A stretch of DNA of 64,000 nt. It comes from Benincasa hispida. Taxonomy: Eukaryota; Streptophyta; Magnoliopsida; Cucurbitales; Cucurbitaceae. The notes below the pieces were generated by a model. The model was not told the origin of the DNA and searched no databases. It was given only the letters and a program-made list of their open reading frames with translations. Positions 1 through 11,749 of this stretch are shown piece after piece (position 1 is the first letter of the stretch; each line of letters begins with the position of its first letter). The stretch lies in the NCBI RefSeq assembly GCF_009727055.1, contig NC_052357.1, positions 19,107,005 to 19,171,004 of the forward strand. Reading direction: 5' to 3'. Both the position numbers and the translations under genes were made by a program.

Positions 1-110
1 TATATCATACATTTCATAATTTAATATAACAACTTATATTAAAACTCTACACATGTATACTATATATTATAACACTTATAACATATTTTTAATGCATGTA
101 ACTATTGGAG

Positions 111-1770
111 TGTATCAGCAAGTAGCGGAAGCAACAAGGATCAATAAGCATTCTAATTCATTAATTTTGGCAGAAACTAAAGCATGCTCATACTAAAATA
201 AGAAGGTTTCAAGTCATACCTTTGTAGAACTTCTTCAAAGCTCGATTCTCAGCTGCAAATTTCTCCAAATCTGTTGTAAATCACCTCAAGATCTTCCCCA
301 CTATTCTCTTAGAGCTCTAGATTGAGCTGTGGGACTCAAAATAAGCTTGAATGAAGGGGACTTGGAGAAGAACTCACAATAGCAGCCCACTTGAGGAACA
401 CCTTCTTCAACCCAAATTTTTCAGCAAAAATTCTATGGATTACATGCCTCAATTCCACTTCAATCTTCTTAGTATTTGCAGATTATCGTGCAAAGAAGAT
501 GGTTGCATGAGATGCAAGTCATGCTTGGAGTTATTGAAGCCTAAAGAAATGGGTTTTGTGTGAGCTACTTTGAAGATGATAATGGAAAATTCCATAAATC
601 CATTTTGTGTTATTTAATCTTTTCAATTTTCAATTGATTTCAAAAATCAATTTTGTTATAAAATTGAAAATATTATTAATTTTACAAAATTATTTTTTCT
701 AATAAAATTAATAAATAATTATTTATAATAATTCTAATTAATTTAATATAATTTTACACAAATCCGCCTTCATATATTTAAATCATATTTAAATATTAAT
801 TCTCCAATTCCATTTAATTCTTAAAACTAAACGTGTAATTATATTTCGTATAATTACTAATTTCTTTAATTCTAATTTGATCGTTTCAAATTAACTTATC
901 ACGCTTCTCTTAAAGCTAATCCATTTACGAGCTAGTAGGGGGACCTCGCAAAGCCCATAGTTGAACTCCCTTCACTGTAGATACATTATGTCCACGTGAT
1001 ATAACCATGATTAGTAAGTTAACCCTTCACAGGTTCGTAATAACGGCTGTGTCAAATCTCTTTTTTATCCTCGAGATTACCTTCTGTTTCTTGAGTCCCA
1101 CTGATCTTCTAATGAATAATTGATTTGTGATTCAATCAACAAACCGAGTCCCTCTCGGGCCAGTGAGAGGGTGGATCCCCTTGTTCAAGACCCAGAGTCA
1201 GCACTTAAGGGAACAACCTCTCTACTATCCCTAAAAGTGAGTAGGAGTAAATTCTATCTTGCACCCTATGTCCCCAGCTATTTATCCGGTCTTACCCCTG
1301 AAATTGGAGTTTATTGAGCTGGCGCTGTTGAGCCAACCCTCACCTATGCAAATCTAAGGATAATCCCGAATAAATAGGAGTTCATAGTTAGCTCAGGATT
1401 AAGGTCAAGTTACCTAGATTATCACTTTGAAATAGTCAGTCTTAAACAGTAAACAACGTTATAAAGTAAGAGTGATTGATTTCGTGGTCCGATCTTGTAC
1501 AAACTCTTTTGCATAGGACGCCCCCACTGCTCATGTCACAACATGTACAAATTAGGATCGCTTCGTTTGTAGCACTTTACAACTCTTTGTAACAACTACA
1601 GAGTAGGTCGCATCCAATAGTGTTACCAGAATAAGGCACCCAACCTTATTCATATACTATAGATCATTTTGAAAGCAATACATATATTCAATAATAACTT
1701 ATTGAATTTTTAGAATAAGTTTTATTGTTTACAAACCACGAGTTTTAGGACACAAAACCCAAAAGTAACA
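111..1770 (-). repeat. LTR, family A copy 1
   Basis: Reading the minus strand, this block starts TGTTACTTTTGGGTTTTG at 1770 and ends TGATACA at 111. It carries the same ordered landmarks as the other family A copies: the 'gtcctaaaactcgtgg' start, a 'ggatccccttgttcaagaccc' segment near 1172, a 'gagctagtaggggacc' segment near 930, and the 'tttgtagaacttcttcaaag' segment near 225. No matching 5-bp duplication flanks it (tggag against tgctt). It may therefore be the 3' LTR of a short element whose 5' LTR is copy 2, although the two LTR ends differ (TGATACA against TTATTTCA). The short open frames inside it have no recognisable product. Confidence 0.7.
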
Positions 1771-2362
1771 TGCTTTTCTATAGTGGTATTTTAAATCTAC
1801 ATGTCATACTCTATACACAAACAAGATTTAATTTAATTAAATATACATTCATAATGCATAATTAATTAAATACACACTGAAACTGGCTAATTTTGGCATC
1901 CTAAGCAAGGAAACAACTAAATTATTACATTAATAACTCAGCTTTAGCTCTGAATCGCTCCCGAACACTTCGAATTGGCGCACGCGTTTCTGGAAGTGCT
2001 AAAGAATAGTGTCACAGCACTGTTAAAGGAGTGTCGTGGTTGGGCTTGCTAATGAACAGCGTCATGGTGCCGCTTGACAAAAGTAGCTTCCAGCTGCATT
2101 TCCTGTTGCGCCTTGCTCTAAAGACATCAAATTACAACCTAAGATCAACTATATTGACTCTAGCAAATTTACAGACCCTTCTTCCTACATTAAAGCCTAT
2201 AAACAAAGGCCAATTACGATAATTACAACTGAATTGAAGGTAAATTTTGATGTCAAAACTATAATATATCCACTTCAGCCACCACAACATTCATCACATG
2301 AATTAACACCCATAAAGCCAAATTAATGTAAATTGAGTGCTTAAAATTACTCTGATACCAAT
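1771..2362 (-). mobile_element. short non-coding LTR-element interior with primer site
   Basis: About 590 bases lie between two same-strand family A LTRs. On the minus strand, TGGTATCAGA (plus 2351-2360) sits two bases from the end of LTR copy 2. That is the usual copia primer binding site for initiator Met tRNA, though the following bases are GTAA rather than GC. No gag or pol wording was seen, so this looks like a non-autonomous internal region or the remains after a deletion. A clear polypurine tract next to 1770 was not found. Confidence 0.5.
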
Positions 2363-4261
2363 TGAAATAATTAACTACACATATATAGAAGTAATTGAAT
2401 CATAAGCACTCTAACTACATTAATTTTGAGGATTAAGTATGTATGTTCATAATGAAAGTTAGGATTTGAGAAAACAACCTTTGTAGAACTCAAAATTTCA
2501 AAAACTCCCTTGTTAATTCTGAAAACGAACTCATCATAGCCCACTGTTAGAGTCTTTTCCACTATTCTCTAGTCTTAGAATGGATTATGGGATCCAATTG
2601 TGTGAGAATTGGAGGAAAATTTTGAGAGAGTTCGGAGTTTTTTGTATGAATTTTGAAGAACAAATTCTTCTTCAAAAACCAAATTGCATGAACTTTTTCT
2701 TAAATAAAAGCTGCTATTTAAAGAAGATTACATGCAAAAGGAAATTATCCTCCAAATGACACCAATTGAGCACTAAATTGAAGTTGGAATTTGAGGTGTT
2801 TAGGTAGTTGGAAAAATGGGAACTTTCCACTAACCCTAAATTCCATTTTGAATTTAAATTTCATAAATTAAATTGAAACGGATTTTAATTTAATTTGAAT
2901 TTCATAAATCCAAATTTTAATTTTGAATAAAATTAATTTTAAATAAAATTAATATCTTTTTAAACAATTTTAAACAAAATTAATTCTACTAATTAATTTT
3001 AAATAAATAATTATATTACATTAATTAAAACACCAATCTCGAGTATGAATCCCTATTCATGTATAATATTTAAATCATATTTAAATATTTTCAACTCTCC
3101 AATACGTGTAATTCTTAATTAAACGTTTGATTATATCGCGTATAATTAACACTTAATCTCTTAATCTGAATTTGAACATCTCAAATTCTCATCACACTGT
3201 TCTAAGGTTTAGTCTGATATGAGCTAGTAGGGGACCTAATAGACCTACAGGTCATGAGCTCCAACAATCCGAGATTAATCAGCTAAACTCTTTAGCCTAA
3301 TTAACCAACATTCGTTAACTACCGAGACACTCCATTAAAGCCCAATAGTTGTACTCTCCCCACTGTAGATATATTTTTGTCTACTTCATTTAACCATGAT
3401 TAGTAAATCAATCCTTCACAGGTTGTTCGTAATTACAGCTGGATCAAAATTACCATTTTAACCCTATAATTACATCTTGCTCCTTAAGTCCTACCGTTCA
3501 TCTAATGAACAATTGGTTTATGGTCCAACCACCAAACCAAGTTCCTCTAGGGCCATTGAGAGGGTGAGGCCCCTTGTTCAAGACCCTAGAGTTACCACTT
3601 AAGAGAACAACCTATCTACTATCTCTAGAATCAGGTAGGAGCGAGTTCCATCTTGCAGAACTATGTCCCCAACTATCTACCTTGTCTGAACCCTAAAATG
3701 GAAGGTTTATTGAGTCGGCAATGTTGAGGCACTCTCATCTATGCAGATTAAAGATTAAAGGATAATCCCAACTAAACAAGAGTTCAAGTTAGCTCATGAT
3801 TAAGATCGAGTTACCTAGGTCATCGAATTGAATTAGTCATTCTTATTAGTAAACGGCGTTATAAAGTATAAGTGACTATTTCGTGGTTCGATCTTATGCA
3901 AACCCATTGCATAGGACACCTCCATTCATATGTCTCCACATGAACGATGATCACATCGTTTGTAGCAAATACAAAGTGGGTCGCACCCATAGTATCCCCA
4001 AGTTAAGGTGCTCAGCCTTATCCTTATACTATAGACCGTTTTGACTATTACTCAAACTTAATCCATTTTTATGTCTCCATATAAAGTTTAAGTATTCATG
4101 CTATAGCCAGGGGTTTTTAGTTTATTGGATTTAAGGTTAAAAATCTACAATTCACATATTCAATAACATTTTTATTTAATAACCTCAATAACAACTTTAT
4201 TGTCAAAATAGAATATTTTTAATATTTACAAACTACAAGTTTTAAGACATTCAACCCAACG
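2363..4261 (-). repeat. LTR, family A copy 2
   Basis: On the minus strand it begins near 4261 with a slightly altered start (GTTGGGTTGAATGTCTTAAA) and ends TTATTTCA at 2363, two bases before a primer-binding-site-like sequence. The internal landmarks match copy 1 in order (for example 'cttgttcaagaccctagag' near 3570 and 'gagctagtaggggacc' near 3221), but with many substitutions and small indels. The insertion is therefore old. It is probably the 5' LTR for the primer site at 2351-2360. Confidence 0.7.
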
Positions 4262-5696
4262 TGAATGGATTATAATAATGCAGGTAGGGATTAAACCTAC
4301 CAAATGCAAAGTCAAAATTAAATATCAAATTGTATAAATGTTGGAGTAGTTGATGAAGCCAATATTTAGCCGTCTGAATGAAATAATAGACAGTGAGACC
4401 CACTGAAAATAATTTTATATAACCCACCCGACCTAAAAAAAATGAAAAAAAAAAAAAAAAAGTGTTAATTAAATGCTTTTTCTAAAAAAGTACTTTCAAA
4501 GTGTTTCTTTTTTAATTTATGTTTATCATTTCTAAAAAGTGTTATTAATGAATTACAAATACTCCTTAAAATTTTAACCAAACAGGACCAATATATAGGC
4601 AAAGCCATATGAAACATACACATAGACTAAATTCCAATTTATTTTTTATTCGTTATTTTGTTTATTTACGTCTTTGTACTCTTAAAATACTCGTTTTCAT
4701 CCTACTTTCAAATTTTGTTCATTTTGTTGCTATTCTGTTTCAGTCCTAATTTCAAATTTTGTTCAAATTTTGTTCATTTTGTTGCTATACTTTTAAAGTA
4801 TTCATTTTAGATTTGTACATGTATGCTAAAAGGTGGCCATTTTGGTACCTATTTTCAAACTTTTAACATAAAACATTACAATGAAAAGAAAACCCTTCAA
4901 TACAAACTTAAGATTACATTTCAACAAGAAATTTGGTGAATTAGTGTCCTGATATTTTAATCGATAAAAATGAAAAAGAAGGGACCAAAATTTATCAAAA
5001 ATAAAAAATAAAAGAACCACAATGTACATATTGAAAGTAAAATGAGGTAAACGAACCAAAGCTTGAAATATAGGATAGCATTTAAACCAAATTGCATCTA
5101 ATATATCATTTGAATTCCCATCAACCAATATGAATATTGAATATTAAAATTAATTAGGTATATAAAAGGCCATAAACATAATTCAAATTTTCTATATTTT
5201 CAAGACTAAATAAACACTTAAAAACTAATGGCTAATATACTCATGAAAAGACACAAGTTTATAGCGTTTTTAAAACTTGTATATAATCATTGATTCTACT
5301 TTTCTATTGTTTTCATTAGTATTTTATAATTTAAAATCAAAGCTTCCAGCCTGTCTTCAGACTTTTAAAACAATAATAGAAATGAAAAACGCCCCCAATT
5401 GATTATTCTCCACTCCATCCATAATAAGTCTTTGCTTGACAATAAACAAAGTGTAATATAAATCTATTTTGAACTCATTTCATTATATGAACATTGCCAA
5501 ATTAGTAAGACAGTTTCAAACTGCAAACCAAATAAGAAGTCAGCACATTTTTATAGATTAAAACAAAACCCATATAACAAACAAAAAACAGAAGTAGCTA
5601 CCAGCTCCTGTTTACCAATTCCAAGCAACTAGCAAGTATTTCAATATAAATGATTAAAGTGGGTTGTATTGACATACCAAGGAGAGCAGAGAAACA
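4262..5696. other. AT-rich intergenic region upstream of RALF
   Basis: No gene was recognised here. It contains an A-rich run at about 4437-4460 and a local near-repeat of 'caaattttgttcattttgttgct' around 4712-4792. The last ~120 bases must hold the RALF promoter and leader. A TATAAAT at 5645-5651 is a possible TATA box, but it is only about 46 bases from the start codon; CATATAAC near 5570 is another candidate. The open frame on the minus strand at 4826-5128 has no recognisable domain and low-complexity composition. Confidence 0.5.
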
Positions 5697-6053
5697 ATGG
5701 CGGCCAAGGTTTCTTTTCTTCTTCCATTTTTCTTAGTTGCTGCAATCCTTACGGTCTCCTCCACTGCAGTATTGACCACCAGCACTAAGACCCCGAGCTG
5801 GGTCCTGGATGGAGCTCGAGCTCGCTGTCATGGATCCATGGCAGAGTGCATGATGGGCGATATTGAATTTGAGATGAACTCTGATATCAATAGACGCATA
5901 TTGGCAGATTTAAACTACATAAGCTACGACGCGCTCAAGGCCAACACGGTGCCATGCTCACGCAGAGGAGCATCTTACTACAATTGTCAGCCAGGTGCCG
6001 AGGCAAACCCCTATGACCGTGGCTGCAATGCTATTTCTCGTTGCCGAAGCTAA
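5697..6053 (+). CDS. RALF (rapid alkalinization factor) peptide precursor
   Basis: A single-exon 118-residue preproprotein of the usual RALF layout. Residues 1-24 form a hydrophobic signal peptide. A pro-region follows with two cysteines (C44, C51). RRIL at 66-69 is the dibasic RRxL site cut by the subtilase S1P, so the mature peptide should begin at about A70. The mature part has the YISY receptor-contact motif (74-77), the block PCSRRGASYYNC, and four cysteines (C87, C97, C110, C116) in the spacing that makes two disulfides, ending in RCRS. Family members are secreted to the apoplast, bind FERONIA-type CrRLK1L kinases with LLG co-receptors, raise extracellular pH and restrain cell expansion. 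It resembles the Arabidopsis RALF1/22/23/33 group, but I cannot assign an exact orthologue. Its 3' end faces the HSBP gene, with 240 bases between the two stop codons. All key residues look intact. Confidence 0.96.
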   Translation: MAAKVSFLLPFFLVAAILTVSSTAVLTTSTKTPSWVLDGARARCHGSMAECMMGDIEFEMNSDINRRILADLNYISYDALKANTVPCSRRGASYYNCQPGAEANPYDRGCNAISRCRS

Positions 6054-6293
6054 TGAGTTGTGTTTACTTTTTTGCCAGATATGGGCAGTAGTAGTTGTAT
6101 GAAGTCATCATAGAGTATAATCATCACTATATTATCAATAAGAAATCATGCAGAAACAGCAAGTCCAAGTCTATAACATATTGCACTTTTCTGTTTCATC
6201 CTAAAGCACTGGCTTCAATTTCACAAACGCAACAGCAGAAAGAGAATATTGCAAGTGATCAAACTCATCAATAAAGCAAACACTCAACTATTT

Positions 6294-9200
6294 CTAGGCA
6301 GAACCTTCCTCTTTCTTCACTTCATCTGAACTTGACTTTGAAGGAGGCAGCGGTGATGGAGAACCCTCAACACCCATCTCAGCCTTCAAGTCGTTGATGC
6401 TTTGCTCCAATTCGTTTATGCGGCTCCCCATCTCATCGAGTATATTCAAGTTAAAGAAAGCTTATTTATTATCAGTTATTACAATAAAGCTATCCTACAA
6501 TCAACTTCTTTTCCAATGAATCTAAAGCCCAAAGCTGTACTAGAAAGTCAAACAAATTCTAACTTGCAATCAAGGTGACTAATATAAAGGATCTCTGATT
6601 CTACAGGATTCAAAAACCCCATTAGAAGGAATTAAGGTTCGTTCAACAATCCATTTCAAGATCATTACTATCATTTCCCTATAAGAATGTTTCAACTATA
6701 AATAACTTTTACAAGATCATCGTTTTCTAGAGTGAAAAAAGAAATCATAATACTCAGAAAATTGCATTATCTAGCCTATACAAACAAATAAATAATTATA
6801 TGATTTATTTTGCAAAACTCGAAAATCAAAATGTAACCAGGCCTATCAGAAACAATTACTCATCATAATTACAACTGCTAAAAATAAATAGAAGTACTTC
6901 GAAGGATATTCTTTGTGATAATGGAGTCAGACATGGTTTGGAACCTAGATTGCTGCATAAAGAAGTTTTTGTTAGACATAGATTTCTCTACCAGAAACTT
7001 TCACTAACTGAAACTCACCATCTGTTGAAGAAGATTTTGCACCTGAAGAAAAGAAGAAGAAGAAGAGTTAATACCAATTTAACGATAAACCATCATGAAA
7101 CAATTAAGAGTGCCTTATGGGGGTCAAATTTTAGACAGAACGAGAGTATTCATCAAAAGGAAAATGAGAGACTTCATAGAACCAACTTCCAATAAGTTAG
7201 GGACTATCGAACAGGGAAAAACAAAGAGAATAAACTAAAAGAAAATGAACTCACAAAAATGGTCATATCAGCCGTGCTTTGCTTTGCATCTTCAGAGTCA
7301 TGCCCATCCTGCAAGATAAAAAGAGTAAAATGTGCATTTCACGCTGTCACACAATGGTACAAAAACAAACCAGTCAAATAATACAAACAATAATAAGTCA
7401 AACAAATTAGAATCACTGGAGGTGGAATTACAATCTTGAAAGAGAATTAAGATCAAGCATCAAACATTTTCATTTGTGACAATTACATTTAACAATCAGT
7501 AGCACTCCAAAGGTGAATAGTTATTTAAATAACCTTGAAAACTGATGTCTTGGCCACTGGACAAGGTAAAATGTTCTTTATCCTCCCAAAAGCAATCAGC
7601 CACAACCAACAAAATATATAAGGGGTACAAAAAGAGAGCCAAAAACAGCGGGGGGAAGCTATAGCTCAAAAGAATGAGATAAAGAGTAATCGCAAAAATC
7701 CTTCCTATCCAAGACCTAAAGGGAGGCAAACCTAAACAAGGCCCAAATTTCCTCCCAAAGAGCTCCCCATACCTATCTTGCTAATTCCCTCAGGCTAGAT
7801 ATTCCATAAGATCAAAGAAAGCAACATGCTAAAGAGCCATCCCTCTATCTCAGAACAGAGGGCGGTATAACACCTACATCACAGCCTTATCCAAACTGCT
7901 ACAGGTCACTTGGACACCTAAAACCTCCAAAAGTGTGTCCCAAATTGTCTCAGAAAACTAAAAACCCCAAAGAACATTATCCGCAGTTTGCACCATAAGG
8001 GCCTAGAAGGACAGAAGATGGTCTTTGGATATAGTGAAGGGTGTTAATCCTCCCATGAAAAAAATAAGGGATTTGACAAAAGGGAAAGGACAATCATATG
8101 AAAAAAAGAGGATCCACAAGAAAACACTAGCGAGAAGACTCAAGTATCCACACACAATAATCCTTGTACCCCAGGAAATCATGCAAAATGGATAGAAAAG
8201 AGGACAACTTCAGAATTTCCCCATTAGACAAAAGACTCCTGGATCCAAAGTAATACAGAGTAGAATCCCTAAATAAAAAGAGAATCGAGGCAATGAAAGC
8301 AACTTTCTCGGAGGAAAGATTATAAAAACCTGGAAAGAGGAAATAAAAAGAACTCAACCTGACCTCTAATACCGCCAAAAATGCACTTGGGACCCCTCCT
8401 CAATGGGACACTTTAAGTACTAGGAAAAGCATGGGAGACTCATTGAGATAGTCCTCCAATGTTTTTGGAAATTATTTTTAGCCACACTTGTTTCATACCC
8501 AATGGAATAAGACCCATAACTGCTCTGTTACAATAACATCACAAGGCACCACAATCTAACGAGAACCACCATGACCAATTTAGAGGAGAGAGCAGAAATT
8601 TCAAGCAAGGGATTTCATATTCTCAACCCACCCTTTTCACACAATTTCATGACAAGATCCCAGCTAGCCAAATGACACCCACCCACCCAGTCCCCCTAAC
8701 CTTTCCACAAAGAATCTGTTTCTCCATCCTCTTACAAATGAAAGAATGAATCCTAAACTAGGATAGGATAGGAAGCAGAGAAAACAAAACATATTGAATC
8801 AAATTTAACCTCCCTACTTCAAAAAATGAAGCTTTCGTATAAGAAATTAAAATTAGAACTCAATGACACAATTGTACAACCTATAGAACAGATCTTGTTC
8901 AAGTAAGGTTGTAAGAAATTAAAATATTTAAATATAATAAAAATCATTTTAACCTTTCCCACAAGGAGGCCAAAACTGAAACAGATTTGGGATTGTGAAC
9001 TCATCAAAAGACCCAAGTAGGCAGTAGCTATAGAGCAAACGAGAAAGTTTAAACCCCACCAGCCTAGCCTACTATACCTAACCAACTTAGAAGCGTAACA
9101 ACCAACTCCAACAAGAAAATACTTTTCCGTATCACTTCTATGCCCAAAATTGACCTCAAAGATTTGCTGGATTTGGTTTAAGTTAACAAAGACAGTATCA

Positions 9201-10048
9201 TCTATCATCTACAGACTAAAAGTGGGTGAGGTGACCTTTATTCTTTCTCACATGGAAATCTTCAACTAAGTCCCCATCTACCCCTCTAAACACTAACCTA
9301 CAAAAGCAACCTCCACCAAGAAAACGAACGACGGAACCTAAACCAGTAGCGGCAAATGTTTTACTTGTACCCTTTCCATTAATCCAAGTAGAAAAGTGTA
9401 TGAACCAGACACAATTGACCAAATCGAAGATCTCAATTTAAACCCAAAGCCCTCCTTTATCCCAAAAAGAATACCCACTCAACACGATCCTAAGAGTTTC
9501 AAAAATAAATATTAATGATAATCCCTTTCATCTTACAAAGATGTTTAATGTCCAGTTGCCTCCTTAGCAATGGAGGATTCATTTCAGCCTCTCAGCAACA
9601 AAACTACACCATATCACACGGCATGCAGACCAAATTAAAAAAACCCAACTTTGAAAAAGGAAATCCAGAAAGTTCGAATCTCCACACGTAATCACACTAC
9701 CAAGAAGAAGAAGCTTACAAACATCAATTAAAACGATGAACCCCACAAGACAGTAACAAGTAACCGAACCCCAAACCAACATTTAGTATCTAAAACCTAA
9801 GGTGATCTAGTGGGGCATTGTTCAAAGTGAGCAAAAGGTTACAAGACGATTGAGCAACTAAAGGTGAAACAGAATCATTAAACGACCACATGAATAGAAT
9901 TCACAACAGAATTTCATGTCAGAAGAATAAGTTCTTTCAAAAGTTTCAAATCTAAGCTATGCGAAATGGAAACACAAGAGAAATGACATTGAACAGTAAA
10001 GAAGCGTAATTAAATGGAATGAGGCTAAAGAAGGGGAATGCCCACCAT
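6294..10048 (-). CDS. HSBP: heat shock factor binding protein (HSBP), 5 exons
   Basis: Spliced gene with coding exons (minus order) 10048-10046, 7308-7255, 7042-7019, 6952-6910 and 6439-6294, giving 89 residues. Exon 1 contributes only the ATG, followed directly by GTGGG. Exon 2 opens DGHDSED, exon 3 is a 24-base micro-exon coding VQNLLQQM, exon 4 codes QSRFQTMSDSIITK and exon 5 begins IDEMGSRINELEQSI. This is the short coiled-coil HSBP fold: heptad hydrophobics run from about residue 17 to 67, then a Ser/Pro/Lys/Glu-rich tail ends in EEGSA. HSBP trimers bind the oligomerisation coiled coil of heat shock factors and damp the heat response. In plants they move between cytosol and nucleus; this is family knowledge. 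Length matches the Arabidopsis protein. Introns 1-3 are GT..AG, but intron 4 is AT..AC. The 5' leader probably runs from 10049 to about 10190. No frame break was seen. Confidence 0.94.
6440..6909 (-). other. U12-type AT-AC intron of HSBP (intron 4)
   Basis: After the exon-4 sequence ACAAAGA, the minus strand reads ATATCCTTC, a match to the U12 5' splice site consensus ATATCCTT. At the other end it reads TTCTTTAAC, close to the U12 branch consensus TTCCTTAAC, at 6458-6450. The intron closes with AC at 6441-6440, about 10-12 bases beyond the branch adenosine, as U12 introns require. Joining A (6910) to TC (6439) gives an ATC codon and an unbroken HSBP reading frame. No GT donor near 6910 or AG acceptor near 6439 would do this. 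The intron is 470 bases long. Confidence 0.9.
7309..10045 (-). other. large first intron of HSBP
   Basis: This is a 2.7-kb intron immediately after the start codon. I recognise no gene, complete transposon or tandem array inside it. The open frames on the minus strand (8819-9208, 9216-9422, 9579-9782 and others) lack conserved motifs. The relatively GC-rich, open-frame-poor middle (about 7490-8700) could be an old decayed insertion, but I cannot name it. Long first introns in plants often carry expression-enhancing signals; that is inference only. Confidence 0.6.
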
Positions 10049-11749
10049 TACTGCAAAACTGGATCTTCAAGAGACAATCGGAAGATATTCTAAAATTCGC
10101 GGTGCCCAATCGTCCAGTTAGCGAGCGGGTGGAGAATGCGGATGAAGAATATGGGAATGGCTGCCTAGCTTGTGCTTAAGGACTGGATGCCCATTTTGTC
10201 CCCAAACTTTCCACAAAATTGCCATTTTGCCATTGGTCATTATGTAACGTGATGCTCACATTAGGAAATTTAAGTTTAAATTACAATTTTAGTCCATAAA
10301 ATTTGATATATACGATTATTTGGTCCTTTGCTTTTTTTATATTGTTTAAATAAGTTTCTAAATTTTCCTTTTTATTTCGTGGATCTCTGAAATTTCAATT
10401 TTGTATCTAATAGATTCTTAAAAGTTTTAAAATTGTTAAAAATTAATTGATCTATAAGTTATAAATTTGAATTTTATGTTAGTAGAACCCTAAACTTTTA
10501 ATTTGCATCTAATGGATTCATAAATTTTTAAAATTTTTCAAAAGCTTGGGGACTACGTTTGTAATTTTATAAATTCTTTGACCTAATGAATAAAAACTTC
10601 AAAGTTCAAAAACTAAATTTATAATTTAACTGTATTCTAATACGGTTAATAATCATGCAACCTCATAATAATTTTATCTAATGGAGTGGCATTTGTGTTT
10701 TACTAGTTGATACATTAGTAAAATGAATGTAAACATGATTCAAGATTTTTCATACAGAATTGAAATTATCTAGATCTACTTGATAACCAATCCTAAATGT
10801 GAAAATATGCGAAATTGCCCATCCCCTTTTTGTTATATATCTTCTTGGAGTGTTTTTAATATCTAATGCATGTTTTAAAATCTAAAGAAAAAATTGAAAA
10901 ATTGAATTTATTTTTAAATATGGGCTATGAAGATGAAAAAACAAACACAATTTTTAAAAATCAAATAATTATTAAATGAGACCTTAAAAGTTCATGAATA
11001 AGGACAAATATTATAATCTAACATGTTTCCTGTAAAAATATAAACAATGAATATCCAAAGGGTATTTTAGTCATTTGAAAAGACTATGCAAAGTTTTGGA
11101 GGTATGACATTCAAATTTTCAAAATTTGAAAACCTTTTGACTTTGCTATAAAATTTTTGCTATATTCTGAAGGCTGAAGAGAATGCAAAAGAGAAGGCAG
11201 TTGGGTTTAGAGTTCACTTTCCCTCTTGCCTCTCCCTTTGGTGTGGCGTTAACTAAAGTTCAAACTAAAAATTATGACTAATCAAGGACAATATTTCCCA
11301 TGTTACTGTTTGTTAGGGTCTATTTTTATGGAAAAAATTCCTGAATTAAGAATTGTTGGGATGGTAAGAGTTTCAATTTTAAACTACAATAATTTCATGT
11401 TAACTCAAAAACCCAAGCACAACTGTGTAAAATATGATTTAATTGGGTTACATAACTTTGTAATCTTACTATTGTAGGATTGTAAATCTAAACTGAATAG
11501 CTCAAATGGACAATAACATAGGGGAAAGACTCAAACTAAATCAGCCTCAAATTTGATGCTCGACAACCCAGAGTTGATCCGACCTCATTCCCCTACGATA
11601 TTATCGATACCCCTCCGGCTAGAGGAAGAAGAGAAAAATAAAATAAAAGAAAGTAACACAAGAAAGCCAGCTGAAAATCAAACATGGAGAATATAAACTC
11701 TATGCAATTCAATCTACTGATAGTGATACACAGATGAAGAGTTGTGTTT
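10049..11749. other. HSBP promoter side and ALG3 downstream region
   Basis: The first ~150 bases hold the HSBP 5' leader on the minus strand. The remainder is AT-rich with no recognised gene. Several loosely similar phrases around 10270-10640 ('aaattttg', 'gtccataaaatttg', 'ctaaactttta', 'gattcataaatttt') look like a degraded tandem repeat. Similar wording recurs near 52060-52340 and 63310-63560, which suggests a dispersed AT-rich repeat family. The 3' UTR of ALG3 must lie just below 11750. Confidence 0.45.

Noticed and set aside
4826..5128. Minus-strand 100-codon open frame
   Set aside because: Low-complexity Phe/Leu/Lys composition typical of AT-rich DNA, with no motif or promoter.
8819..9208. 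Possible gene inside HSBP intron 1 (129-codon open frame)
   Set aside because: No motif or family resemblance, and no convincing promoter or splice pattern.
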